Source of the DNA: Calliopsis andreniformis | Lineage: Eukaryota > Arthropoda > Insecta > Hymenoptera > Andrenidae | Direction of reading: 5' to 3' | DNA: 64,000 nucleotides | NCBI RefSeq assembly: GCF_051401765.1 | Contig: NW_027480505.1 | Location: 744,001-808,000, forward strand | Part shown: in pieces, positions 1-12,263 of the stretch | Numbering within the stretch: position 1 is the stretch's first letter | How the letters are laid out: each line of letters starts with the position of its first letter | Notes under the pieces: generated by a model | Told to the model about the DNA's origin: nothing | The model's input: only the letters and a program-made list of their open reading frames with translations | Databases searched by the model: none | Translations under genes and position numbers: made by a program

Positions 1-123
1 TCCATCGTATAAAACGAATAATAGCAGCCAGTGTGAAAGTTATGGTCACTTCTACGATCCGGGAAACCTAGGCTTCACGCTAGGGCGTTGCTGCAACAGA
101 TTGAAAAGCTAGGGACTTAGAAT

Positions 124-1450
124 TCAACGCCAGAAGAATAAAATACAATACAAGTACAACAGTTTTTCCATCGTATAAAACGAATATTTGCATACATTGT
201 GAAAGTAATGGTCATTTCTACGTTCCGGGCAACCTATGCGACACTCTAGAGCGTTGCTCCACCAGATCGAATAGTTGAGGACCTTAGAAGTCAACGCCAG
301 AAGCATAAAGTACGATGTAAATACAACAGCTTTTCCATCGTATAAAAAGAATAATAGCAACCAGTGTGAAAGTTATGGTCATTTCTCCGTTCCAGGCAAC
401 CTAGGCTTCACTCTAGGGCGTTGTTGCACCAGATCGAATAGTTCGGGCCTAAGAAGTCAACGCCAGAAGCATAAAATACAATATAAATATAACAGTTTTT
501 CCATCGTATAAAACGAATAATAGAAACCAGTGTGAAAGTTATGGTCATTTGTACGTTCCGGGCTACCTAGGCTTCACCCTAGGGCGTTGCTCCAACAGAT
601 TGAGTAGTTAGGGCCTAAGAAGTCAACGCCCGAAGCATAAAATACGATATTAATACAACAGCTTTTCCATCGTATAAAACGAATAATGTTAACCAGTGTG
701 AAAGTTATGGTCATTTCTACGTTCCGGCAACCTAGGCTTCACTCTAGGGCGTTGCTCCACCAGATCGAATAGTTAGGGCCTTAGAAGTCAGCGCCCGAAG
801 CATAAAATTCATAATAAATAGAACAGTTTTTCATTGTATAAAACGAATAACTGCAACCAGTGTGAAAGTACTGGTCATTTCTACGTTCCGGGCAACATAG
901 GCTTCACTCTAGGGCCTAGCCCCACCAGATCGAATAGTTAGGGCCTTACATGTCAACGCCAGATGCATGAAATACAATAAAGGTGCAACAGTTTTCCCAT
1001 CGTATAAAACGAATAATTGCAAACAGTGTGAAAGTAATGGCCATTTCTACGTTCCGGGTAACCTAGGCGTCACTCTAGGGCGTTACGCCACCAGATCAAA
1101 TAGTTAGGGCCTAAGAAGTCAACGCCAGAAGCATAAAATGCAACATAAATACAACAGATTTTCCATCGTATAAAACGAATAATAGCAACCAGTGTGAAAG
1201 TTATGGTCATTTCTACGATCCGGGCAACCTAGGCTTCACTCTAGGGCGTTGCTCCACCAGATCAAACAGTTAGGGCCTTAGATGTCAACGCCAGAGGCAT
1301 AAAATACAATAAAGGTGCAACAGTTTTTCCATCGTATAACAGGAATAACTGCAACCAGTGTGAAAGTCCTGGTCATTTCTACGTTCCGGGTAACCTAGGT
1401 TTCACTCTAGGGCGTTGCTCCACGAGATTGAAAAGCTAGGGACTTAGAAT
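124..1450 (+). repeat. 8-mer HOR (1327 bp), copy 1
   Basis: Eight monomers. The diagnostic TGCATACATTGTG block at 189 is followed by a monomer ending GAATAGTTCGGGCC, one with GGCTACCTAGG, one with a single-base loss in the CGGG block (TTCCGGCAACC near 724), and one with GGGCCTAGCCCC. The same order returns at 5103 (shift 4979, 30 monomers) and at 6430 (shift 6306, 38 monomers). The monomer at 1-123 just before it looks like a hybrid of two neighbouring monomer types. Confidence 0.85.
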
Positions 1451-2945
1451 TCAAGGCCAGAAGAATAAAATACAGTACAAGTACAACAGTTTTTCCATCG
1501 TATAAAATGAATATTTGCATACATTGTGAAAGTAATGGTCATTTCTACGTTCCGGGCAACCTATGCGACACTCTAGAGCGTTGCTCAACCAGATCGAATA
1601 GTTGAGGGCCTTAGAAGTCAACGCCAGAAGCATAAAGTACGATATAAATACAACAGCTTTTCCATCGTATAAAACGAATAATAGCAACCAGTGTGAAAGT
1701 TATGGTCATTTCTCCGTTCCAGGCAACCTAGGCTTCACTCTAGGGCGTTGTTGCACCAGATCGAATAGTTCGGGCCTAAGAAGTCAACGCCAGAAGCATA
1801 AAATACAATATAAATATAACAGTTTTTCCATCGTATAAAATGAATAATAGAAACCAGTGTGAAAGTTATGGTCATTTGTACGTTCCGGGCAACATAGGCT
1901 TCACCCTAGGGCGTTGTTCCACCAGATGGAATAGTTAGGTCATAAGAATTCAACGCCAGAAGCATAAAATACGGTATAAATACAACAGCTTTTCCATCGT
2001 ATAAAACGAATAATTGCAACCAGTATGAAAGTTATAGTCATTTCTACTTTTCGGGCAACCTAGGCTACACCCTAGGGCGTTGCTCCAACAGATTGAATAG
2101 TTAGCGCCTTAGAAGTCAATGCACGAAGCATAACATGCAATAGAAATACAACAGTTTTTCCATCGTATAAACCGAATAATTGCAACCAGTATGAAAGTTA
2201 ACGTCATTTCTACTTTCCGGGCAACCTAGGCTTGACCCTAGGGCGTTGCACCAACAGATTGAATAGTTAGGGCCTTAGAAGTCAACGCCGAAAGCATAAA
2301 ATGCAATGAAACTACAACAGTTTTTCCATCGTAAACAACGAATAATTGAAACCAGTGTAATAGTAATGGTCATTTCTACGTTCCGGGCAACCTAGGCTTC
2401 ACCCTAGAGCGCTGCTCCACCAGATCGAATAGTTAGTGCCCTAGAAGTCAGCGCCAGAAGCATAAAATACAATATAAATACAACAGTTTTTCCATCGTAT
2501 AAAACGAATAATTGCAACCAGTATGAAAGTTATGGTCATCTCTACTTTCCGGGCAACCTAGGATCCACCCTAGGGCGTTGCTCCAACAGGTTGAATAGTT
2601 AGGGCCTTAGAAGTCAACCCCCGAAGCATGAAATACAAAATAAATAGAACAGTTGTTCCATCGTATAAAACGAATAATTGCTACCAGTGTGAAAGTTATG
2701 GTCACTTCTACGATCCGGGCAACCTAGGCTTCACTCTAGGGCGTTGCTCCACCAGATCAAACAGTTAGGGCCTTAGATGTCAACGCCAGAGGCATAAAAT
2801 ACAATAAAGGTGCAACAGTTTTTCCATCGTATAACAGGAATAACTGCAACCAGTGTGAAAGTCCTGGTCATTTCTACGTTCCGGGTAACCTAGGTTTCAC
2901 TCTAGGGCGTTGCTCCACGAGATTGAAAAGCTAGGGACTTAGAAT
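1451..2945 (+). repeat. 9-monomer block starting with partial 8-mer HOR
   Basis: The first three to four monomers (to about 1890) repeat the start of the 8-mer unit at shift 1327. The block then leaves the unit for monomers with AATAGTTAGGTCATAAG, GAATAGTTAGCGCC and CAACCCCCGAAG. The stretch to about 2690 is matched nearly base for base at 7757-8996 (shift 6306). At about 2700 the sequence switches back to the end of the 8-mer unit (CACTTCTACGATCC, then GATTGAAAAGCTAGGG). Confidence 0.8.
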
Positions 2946-5102
2946 TCAACGCCAGAAGAATAAAATACAATACAAGTACAACAGTTTTTCCATCGTATAA
3001 AATGAATATTTGCATACATTGTGAAAGTAATGGTCATTTCTACGTTCCGGGCAACCTATGCGACACTCTAGAGCGTTGCTCCACCAGATCGAATAGTTGA
3101 GGGCCTTAGAAGTCAACGCCAGAAGTATAAAGTACGATATAAATACAACAGCTTTTCCATCGTATAAAACGAATAATAGCAACCAGTGTGAAAGTTATGG
3201 TCATTTCTCCGTTCCAGGCAACCTAGGCTTCACTCTAGGGCGTTGTTGCACCAGATCGAATAGTTCGGGCCTAAGAAGTCAACGCCAGAAGCATAAAATA
3301 CAATATAAGTACACCAGCTTTTCCATCGTGTAAAATGAATAATTGCAAACAGTGTGAAAGTAATGGTCATTTCTACGTTCCGGGCAACCTAGGCTTCACT
3401 CTAGGGCGTTGCTCCACGAGATCGAATAGTTAGGGCCTTAGAAGTCAGCGCCCGAAGCATAAAATTCATAATAAATAGAACAGTTTTTTATTGTATAAAA
3501 CGAATAACTGCAACCAGTGTGAAAGTACTGGTCATTTCTACGTTCCGGGCAACCTAGGCTTCACTCTAGGGCCTTGCCCCACCACATCGAATAGTTAGGG
3601 CCTTACATGTCAACGCCAGATGCATGAAATACAATGAAGGTGCAACAGTTGTCCCATCGTATAAAACGAATAATTGCAAACAGTGTGAAAGTAATGGCCA
3701 TTTCTACGTTCCGGGTAACCTAGGCGTCACTCTAGGGCGTTACTCCACCAGATCGAATAGTTAGGGCCTTGGAAGTCAACGCCAGAAGCATGAAATACAA
3801 TAAAGATGCAACAGTTTTTCCATCGTACAACAGGAATAACTGCAAACAGTGTGAAAGTACTGGTCATTTCTACGTTCCGGGTAACCTAGGTTTCACTCTA
3901 GGGCGTTGCTCCACCAGATCGAATAGCTAGGGAATTAGAATTCAACGCCATAAGAATAAAATACAATATAAGTCCAACAGTTTTTCCATCGTATAAAATG
4001 AATAATTGCAACCAGTGTAAAAGTTATGGTCATTTCTACGTTCCGGACAACCTGGGCTTCACCCTAGGCCGTTGTTCCACCAGATCGAATAGTTAGGGCC
4101 TAAGAAGTGAACGCCAGAAGCATAAAATACAATATAAATACACTGTTTTTCCATCATATAAAACGAATGATAGCAACCAGTGTGGAAGTTATGGTCACTT
4201 CCACGTTCCGGGCAACCTAGGCTTCACTTTAGGGCGTTGCTCCACCAGATCAAATAGTTAGGGCCTAAGAAGTCAACGCCAGAAGCATAAAATGCAACAT
4301 AAATACAACAGATTTTCCATCGTATAAAACGAATAATTGCAACCTGTGTGAAAGTTATGGTCATTTCTACGTTCCGGGCAACGTAGGCTTCACCCTAGGG
4401 CGTTGCTCCAACAGATTGAATAGTTAGGGCCTTAGAAGTCAATGCCCGAAGCATAAAATGCGATAAAAATACAACAGTTTTTCCATCATATAACAGGAAT
4501 AATTGCAACCAGTGTGATAGTAGTGGTCATTTCTACGTTCCGGGCAACCTAGGTTTCTCTCCAGGGCGTTGCTCCACCAGATCGAATAGTTACGGCCTAA
4601 GAAGTCAACGCCAGAAGTATAAAATACGATAAAGATGCAACAGTTTTTCCATCGTATAAAACGAATAATTGCAACCAGTGTGAAAGTTATGGTCATTTCT
4701 ACATTCCGAGCAACCTAGGCTTCACCCTAGGGCGTTGCTCCAACAGATTGAATAGTTAGGGCCTTAGAAGTCAATGCCCAAAGCATAAAATGCAACATAA
4801 ATACAACAGATTTTCCATCGTATAAAACGAATAATAGCAACCAGTGTGAAAGTTATGGTCACTTCTACGATCCGGGCAACCTAGGCTTCACTCTAGGGCG
4901 TTGCTCCACCAGATCAAACAGTTAGGGCCTTAGATGTCAACGCCAGAGGCATAAAATACAATAAAGGTGCAACAGTTTTTCCATCGTATAACAGGAATAA
5001 CTGCAACCAGTGTGAAAGTCCTGGTCATTTCTACGTTCCGGGTAACCTAGGTTTCACTCTAGGGCGTTGCTCCACGAGATTGAAAAGCTAGGGACTTAGA
5101 AT
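2946..5102 (+). repeat. 13-monomer block, 8-mer start then mixed monomers
   Basis: It opens with the TGCATACATTG monomer of the 8-mer unit (3011) but leaves the unit at about 3310. Monomers around 3830-4310 (GGAATTAGAATTCAACGCC) match 11630-12120 and 14280-14770. The pair at 4439-4696 matches 10908-11165 and 13560-13817. From about 4790 the block re-enters the 8-mer unit. It is thus a mosaic of 8-mer and 16-mer material. Confidence 0.75.
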
Positions 5103-6429
5103 TCAACGCCAGAAGAATAAAATACAATACAAGTACAACAGTTTTTCCATCGTATAAAATGAATATTTGCATACATTGTGAAAGTAATGGTCATTTCTAC
5201 GTTCCGGGCAACCTATGCGACACTCTAGAGCGTTGCTCCACCAGATCGAATAGTTGAGGACCTTAGAAGTCAACGCCAGAAGCATAAAGTACGATGTAAA
5301 TACAACAGCTTTTCCATCGTATAAAAAGAATAATAGCAACCAGTGTGAAAGTTATGGTCATTTCTCCGTTCCAGGCAACCTAGGCTTCACTCTAGGGCGT
5401 TGTTGCACCAGATCGAATAGTTCGGGCCTAAGAAGTCAACGCCAGAAGCATAAAATACAATATAAATATAACAGTTTTTCCATCGTATAAAACGAATAAT
5501 AGAAACCAGTGTGAAAGTTATGGTCATTTGTACGTTCCGGGCTACCTAGGCTTCACCCTAGGGCGTTGCTCCAACAGATTGAGTAGTTAGGGCCTAAGAA
5601 GTCAACGCCCGAAGCATAAAATACGATATTAATACAACAGCTTTTCCATCGTATAAAACGAATAATGTTAACCAGTGTGAAAGTTATGGTCATTTCTACG
5701 TTCCGGCAACCTAGGCTTCACTCTAGGGCGTTGCTCCACCAGATCGAATAGTTAGGGCCTTAGAAGTCAGCGCCCGAAGCATAAAATTCATAATAAATAG
5801 AACAGTTTTTCATTGTATAAAACGAATAACTGCAACCAGTGTGAAAGTACTGGTCATTTCTACGTTCCGGGCAACATAGGCTTCACTCTAGGGCCTAGCC
5901 CCACCAGATCGAATAGTTAGGGCCTTACATGTCAACGCCAGATGCATGAAATACAATAAAGGTGCAACAGTTTTCCCATCGTATAAAACGAATAATTGCA
6001 AACAGTGTGAAAGTAATGGCCATTTCTACGTTCCGGGTAACCTAGGCGTCACTCTAGGGCGTTACGCCACCAGATCAAATAGTTAGGGCCTAAGAAGTCA
6101 ACGCCAGAAGCATAAAATGCAACATAAATACAACAGATTTTCCATCGTATAAAACGAATAATAGCAACCAGTGTGAAAGTTATGGTCACTTCTACGATCC
6201 GGGCAACCTAGGCTTCACTCTAGGGCGTTGCTCCACCAGATCAAACAGTTAGGGCCTTAGATGTCAACGCCAGAGGCATAAAATACAATAAAGGTGCAAC
6301 AGTTTTTCCATCGTATAACAGGAATAACTGCAACCAGTGTGAAAGTCCTGGTCATTTCTACGTTCCGGGTAACCTAGGTTTCACTCTAGGGCGTTGCTCC
6401 ACGAGATTGAAAAGCTAGGGACTTAGAAT
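5103..6429 (+). repeat. 8-mer HOR (1327 bp), copy 2
   Basis: Same eight monomers in the same order as 124-1450. Markers: TGCATACATTG at 5168, GGCTACCTAGG near 5541, TTCCGGCAACC near 5702 and GGGCCTAGCCCC near 5890. It is in direct tandem with copy 3, and periodicity at 1327 holds from about 4790 to about 7900. Few differences are visible between copies 2 and 3. Confidence 0.87.
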
Positions 6430-7756
6430 TCAACGCCAGAAGAATAAAATACAATACAAGTACAACAGTTTTTCCATCGTATAAAATGAATATTTGCATA
6501 CATTGTGAAAGTAATGGTCATTTCTACGTTCCGGGCAACCTATGCGACACTCTAGAGCGTTGCTCCACCAGATCGAATAGTTGAGGACCTTAGAAGTCAA
6601 CGCCAGAAGCATAAAGTACGATGTAAATACAACAGCTTTTCCATCGTATAAAAAGAATAATAGCAACCAGTGTGAAAGTTATGGTCATTTCTCCGTTCCA
6701 GGCAACCTAGGCTTCACTCTAGGGCGTTGTTGCACCAGATCGAATAGTTCGGGCCTAAGAAGTCAACGCCAGAAGCATAAAATACAATATAAATATAACA
6801 GTTTTTCCATCGTATAAAACGAATAATAGAAACCAGTGTGAAAGTTATGGTCATTTGTACGTTCCGGGCTACCTAGGCTTCACCCTAGGGCGTTGCTCCA
6901 ACAGATTGAGTAGTTAGGGCCTAAGAAGTCAACGCCCGAAGCATAAAATACGATATTAATACAACAGCTTTTCCATCGTATAAAACGAATAATGTTAACC
7001 AGTGTGAAAGTTATGGTCATTTCTACGTTCCGGCAACCTAGGCTTCACTCTAGGGCGTTGCTCCACCAGATCGAATAGTTAGGGCCTTAGAAGTCAGCGC
7101 CCGAAGCATAAAATTCATAATAAATAGAACAGTTTTTCATTGTATAAAACGAATAACTGCAACCAGTGTGAAAGTACTGGTCATTTCTACGTTCCGGGCA
7201 ACATAGGCTTCACTCTAGGGCCTAGCCCCACCAGATCGAATAGTTAGGGCCTTACATGTCAACGCCAGATGCATGAAATACAATAAAGGTGCAACAGTTT
7301 TCCCATCGTATAAAACGAATAATTGCAAACAGTGTGAAAGTAATGGCCATTTCTACGTTCCGGGTAACCTAGGCGTCACTTTAGGGCGTTACGCCACCAG
7401 ATCAAATAGTTAGGGCCTAAGAAGTCAACGCCAGAAGCATAAAATGCAACATAAATACAACAGATTTTCCATCGTATAAAACGAATAATAGCAACCAGTG
7501 TGAAAGTTATGGTCATTTCTACGATCCGGGCAACCTAGGCTTCACTCTAGCGCGTTGCTCCACCAGATCAAACAGTTAGGGCCTTAGATGTCAACGCCAG
7601 AGGCATAAAATACAATAAAGGTGCAACAGTTTTTCCATCGCATAACAGGAATAACTGCAACCAGTGTGAAAGTCCTGGTCATTTCTACGTTCCGGGTAAC
7701 TTAGGTTTCACTCTAGGGCGTTGCTCCACGAGATTGAAAAGCTAGGGACTTAGAAT
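6430..7756 (+). repeat. 8-mer HOR (1327 bp), copy 3
   Basis: Direct tandem repeat of copy 2 (TGCATACATTG at 6495, shift 1327). Single-base differences appear toward the 3' end, for example CACTTTAGGGCG near 7378 where the other copies read CACTCTAGGGCG, and TCTAGCGCG near 7546. Confidence 0.87.
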
Positions 7757-9040
7757 TCAACGCCAGAAGAATAAAATACAATACAAGTACAACAGTTTTT
7801 CCATCGTATAAAATGAATATTTGCATACATTGTGAAAGTAATGGTCATTTCTACGTTCCGGGCAACCTATGCGACACTCTAGAGCGTTGCTCCACCAGAT
7901 CGAATAGTTGAGGGCCTTAGAAGTCAACGCCAGAAGCATAAAGTACGATATAAATACAACAGCTTTTCCATCGTATAAAACGAATAATAGCAACCAGTGT
8001 GAAAGTTATGGTCATTTCTCCGTTCCAGGCAACCTAGGCTTCACTCTAGGGCGTTGTTGCACCAGATCGAATAGTTCGGGCCTAAGAAGTCAACGCCAGA
8101 AGCATAAAATACAATATAAATATAACAGTTTTTCCATCGTATAAAATGAATAATAGAAACCAGTGTGAAAGTTATGGTCATTTGTACGTTCCGGGCAACA
8201 TAGGCTTCACCCTAGGGCGTTGTTCCACCTGATGGAATAGTTAGGTCATAAGAATTCAAAGCCAGAAGCATAAAATACGGTATAAATACAACAGCTTTTC
8301 CATCGTATAAAACGAATAATTGCAACCAGTATGAAAGTTATAGTCATTTCTACTTTTCGGGCAACCTAGGCTACACCCTAGGGCGTTGCTCCAACAGATT
8401 GAATAGTTAGCGCCTTAGAAGTCAATGCACGAAGCATAACATGCAATAAAAATACAACAGTTTTTCCATCGTATAAACCGAATAATTGCAACAAGTATGA
8501 AAGTTAACGTCATTTCTACTTTCCGGGCAACCTAGGCTTGACCCTAGGGCGTTGCACCAACAGATTGAATAGTTAGGGCCTTAGAAGTCAACGCCGAAAG
8601 CATAAAATGCAATGAAACTACAACAGTTTTTCCATCGTAAACAACGAATAATTGAAACCAGTGTAATAGTAATGGTCATTTCTACGTTCCGGGCAACCTA
8701 GGCTTCACCCTAGAGCGCTGCTCCACCAGATCGAATAGTTAGTGCCCTAGAAGTCAGCGCCAGAAGCATAAAATACAATATAAATACAACAGTTTTTCCA
8801 TCGTATAAAACGAATAATTGCAACCAGTATGAAAGTTATGGTCATCTCTACTTTCCGGGCAACCTAGGATCCACCCTAGGGCGTTGCTCCAACAGCTTGA
8901 ATAGTTAGGGCCTTAGAAGTCAACCCCCGAAGCATGAAATACAAAATAAATAGAACAGTTGTTCCATCGTATAAAACGAATAATTGCTACCAGTGTGAAA
9001 GTTATGGTACTTTCTACATTCCGGGCAACCTAGGTTTCAC
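7757..9040 (+). repeat. Near copy of 1451-2690 (shift 6306)
   Basis: It starts like the 8-mer HOR (TGCATACATTG at 7822) and then follows the same monomers as 1451-2690, including AATAGTTAGCGCC and CAACCCCCGAAG. The marker AGTTGTTCCATCG lies near 2651 and again near 8957. Similarity stops just after 9000: 2700 reads GGTCACTTCTACGATCC, while 9006 reads GGTACTTTCTACATTCC. Together with copies 1 and 3 of the 8-mer this is a ~2.7-kb block present twice. Confidence 0.82.
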
Positions 9041-9611
9041 TCTAGGTCGTTGCTCCACCAGATCGAATAGGTAGGGCCATAGAAGTCAACGCCCGAAGCA
9101 TAAAGTACATTAAATATACAAGAGCTTTTCCATCGTATAACAGGAATAATTGCAACCAGTGTGAAAGTTATGGTCATTTGTACGTTCCGGGCTGCCTAGG
9201 CTTCACCCTAGGGCGTTGCTCCAACAGATTGAGTAGTTAGGGCCTAAGAAGTCAACGCCCGAAGCATAAAATACGATATTAATACAACAGCTTTTCCATC
9301 GTATAAAACGAATAATGGTAACCAGTGTGAAAGTTATGGTCATTTCTACGTTCCGGCAACCTAGGCTTCAATCTAGGGCGTTGCTCCACCAGATCGAATA
9401 GTTATGGCCTTAGAAGTCAACGCCCGAAGCATAAAATGCAAAATAAATAGAACAGTTTTTCCATTGTATAAAACGAATAACTGCAACCAGTGTGAAAGTA
9501 CTGGTCATTTCTACGTTCCGTGTAACCTAGGTTTCACTCTAGGGCGTTGCTCCACCAGATCAAATAGTTAGGGCCTATGAAGTCAACGCCAGAAGCTTAA
9601 AATACAATAAT
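9041..9611 (+). repeat. Monomers flanking the 16-mer HOR
   Basis: About three and a half monomers. The GGCTGCCTAGG monomer at 9190 resembles a step of the 8-mer unit. The stretch from about 9410, with TTCCGTGTAACC and AGAAGCTTAAAATAC, recurs at 15045-15247 (shift 5636, 34 monomers) before the third 16-mer copy, so it probably belongs to the original left side of that unit. Confidence 0.75.
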
Positions 9612-12263
9612 GGTGCAACAGTTTTTCCATCGTATAACAGGAATAATTGCAACCAGTGTGAAGGTAATCGTATGTTCTACGTTCCGGGCAATCTAGGCTT
9701 CACTCTAGGGCGTTGCTCCACTAGATCAAATAGTTAGGGCCTATGAAGTCAACGCCAGAAGCATAAAATACAATAATGGTGCAACAGTTTTTCCATCGTA
9801 TAACAGGAATAATTGCAACCAGTGTGAAGGTAATCGTATGTTCTACGTTCCGGGCAACCTAGGCTTCACTCTAGGGCGTTGCTCCACCAGATCGAATAGT
9901 TAGGGCCTTAGAAGTCAACGCCCGAAGCATAAAATGCAAAAAAATAGAACAGTCATTCCATGTCTAAAACGAATAATTGCTACCAGAGTGAAAGTTATGG
10001 ACATTTCTACGTTCCGGGCAACTTAGGCTTCACCCTAGAGCGTTGTTCCACCAGATGGAACAGTTAGGGCCTAAGAAGTCAACGCCAGAAGCATAAAATA
10101 CGATGTAAATACAACAGCTTTTCCATCGTATAAAACGAATTATGGTAACCAGTGTGAAAGTTATGGTCATTTCTACGTTCCGGGCAACCTAGGCTTCACT
10201 CTAGGGCCTTGCTCCACCAGATCGATTGGTTAGGTCCTAAGAAGTCAACGCCAGAAGCATAAAGTACAATAAAGATGCAACAGTTTTTCCATTGTATAAA
10301 ACGAATAATTGCTACCAGAGTGAAAGTTATGGACATTTCTACGTTCCGTGCAACCTAGGCTTCACCCTAGTGCATTGTTCCACCAGATGGAACAGTTAGG
10401 GCCTTAGAAGTCAACGCCCGAAGCATAAAATTCATAATAAATAGAACAGTTTTTCATTGTATAAAACGAATAACTGCAACCAGTGTGAAAGTACTGGTCA
10501 TTTCTACGTTCCGGGCAACATAGGCTTCACTCTAGGGCCTAGCCCCACCAGATCGAATAGTTAGGGCCTTACATGTCAACGCCAGATGCATGAAATACAA
10601 TAAAGGTGCAACAGTTTTCCCATCGTATAAAACGAATAATTGCAAACAGTGTGAAAGTAATGGCCATTTCTACGTTCCGGGTAACCTAGGCGTCACTCTA
10701 GGGCGTTACGCCACCAGATCAAATAGTTAGGGCCTAAGAAGTCAACGCCAGAAGCATAAAATGCAACATAAATACAACAGATTTTCCATCGTATAAAACG
10801 AATAATAGCAACCAGTGTGAAAGTTATGGTCATTTCTACGTTCCGGGCAACCTAGGCTTCACCCTAGGGCGTTGCTCCAACAGATTGAATAGATAGGGCC
10901 TTAGAAGTCAATGCCCGAAGCATAAAATGCGATAAAAATACAACAGTTTTTCCATCATATAACAGGAATAATTGCAACCAGTGTGATAGTAGTGGTCATT
11001 TCTACGTTCCGGGCAACCTAGGTTTCTCTCCAGGGCGTTGCTCCACCAGATCGAATAGTTACGGCCTAAGAAGTCAACGCCAGAAGTATAAAATACGATA
11101 AAGATGCAACAGTTTTTCCATCGTATAAAACGAATAATTGCAACCAGTGTGAAAGTTATGGTCATTTCTACATTCCGAGCAACCTAGGCTTCACTCTAGG
11201 GCGTTGCTCCACCAGATCGAATAGTTAGGGCCTTAGAAGTCAACACCCGAAGCATAAAATACAATATAAATAAAACAGTTTTTCCATCGTATAAAACGAA
11301 TAATTACTACCAGTGTGAAATGAATGGTCATTTCTACGTTCCGGGCAACCTAGGCTTCACTCTAGGGCGGTGCTCCACAAGATCAAATAGTTAGGGCCTA
11401 AGAAGTCAACGCCAGGAGCATAAAATACAACATAAATACAACAGACTTTCCATCGTATATAAAGTATATTTGCAAACAGTGTGAAAGTAATGGTCATTTC
11501 TACGTACCGGGCAACCTAGGCTCCACTCTAGGGCGTTGCTACACCAAATCGAATAGCTAGGGCCTTAGAAGTCAACGCCAGAAGCATAAAATACAATAAA
11601 GAAGCAAAAGTTTTTCCATCGTATAACATGAATAACTGCAAACAGTATGAAAGTACTGGTCATTTCTACGTTCCGGGTAACCTAGGTTTCATTCTAGGGC
11701 GTTGCTCCACCAGATCGAATAGCTAGGGAATTAGAATTCAACGCCATAAGAATAAAATACAATATAAGTCCAACAGTTTTTCCATCGTATAAAATGAATA
11801 ATTGCAACCAGTGTAAAAGTTATGGTCATTTCTACGTTCCGGACAACCTGGGCTTCACCCTAGGCCGTTGTTCCACCAGATCGAATAGTTAGGGCCTAAG
11901 AAGTGAACGCCAGAAGCATAAAATACAATATAAATACACTGTTTTTCCATCATATAATACGAGTGATAGCAACCAGTGTGGAAGTTATGGTCACGTCCAC
12001 GTTCCGGGCAACCTAGGCTTCACTTTAGGGCGTTGCTCCACCAGATCAAATAGTTAGGGCCTAAGAAGTCAACGCCAGAAGCATAAAATGCAACATAAAT
12101 ACAACAGATTTTCCATCGTATAAAACGAATAATAGCAACCAGTGTGAAAGTTATGGTCACTTCTACGATCCGGGCAACCTAGGCTTCACTCTAGGGCGTT
12201 GCTCCACCAGATCAAACAGTTAGGGCCTTAGATGTCAACGCCAGAGGCATAAAATACAATAAA
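9612..12263 (+). repeat. 16-mer HOR (2652 bp), copy 1
   Basis: Markers in order: two successive monomers with AAGGTAATCGTATGTTC (9661 and 9827), AATGCAAAAAAATAGAAC (9935), GATCGATTGGTTAGG (10222), AAAATTCATAATAAATAG (10427), TTTCTCTCCAGGGCG (11022) and CATATAATACGAGTGATAG (11950). All return 2652 bases later. The paired frames at 10908 and 13560 translate identically, showing very low divergence. Confidence 0.87.

Noticed and set aside
124..511. Overlapping 78-codon frames on both strands, repeated at 1451, 2946, 5103, 6430 and 7757
   Set aside because: They recur only because the 8-mer HOR recurs, and they overlap on opposite strands. Length is set by a TTAGGG to TTCGGG change that removes one stop. 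No initiation context or gene structure.
4439..4696. Minus-strand frames of 85-90 codons with hydrophobic residues (also 10908, 13560, 20512, 24164, 25657, 34785, 50881)
   Set aside because: The hydrophobic look comes from the AT-rich part of the monomer read in reverse. The frames follow HOR copies and are broken in most monomers.
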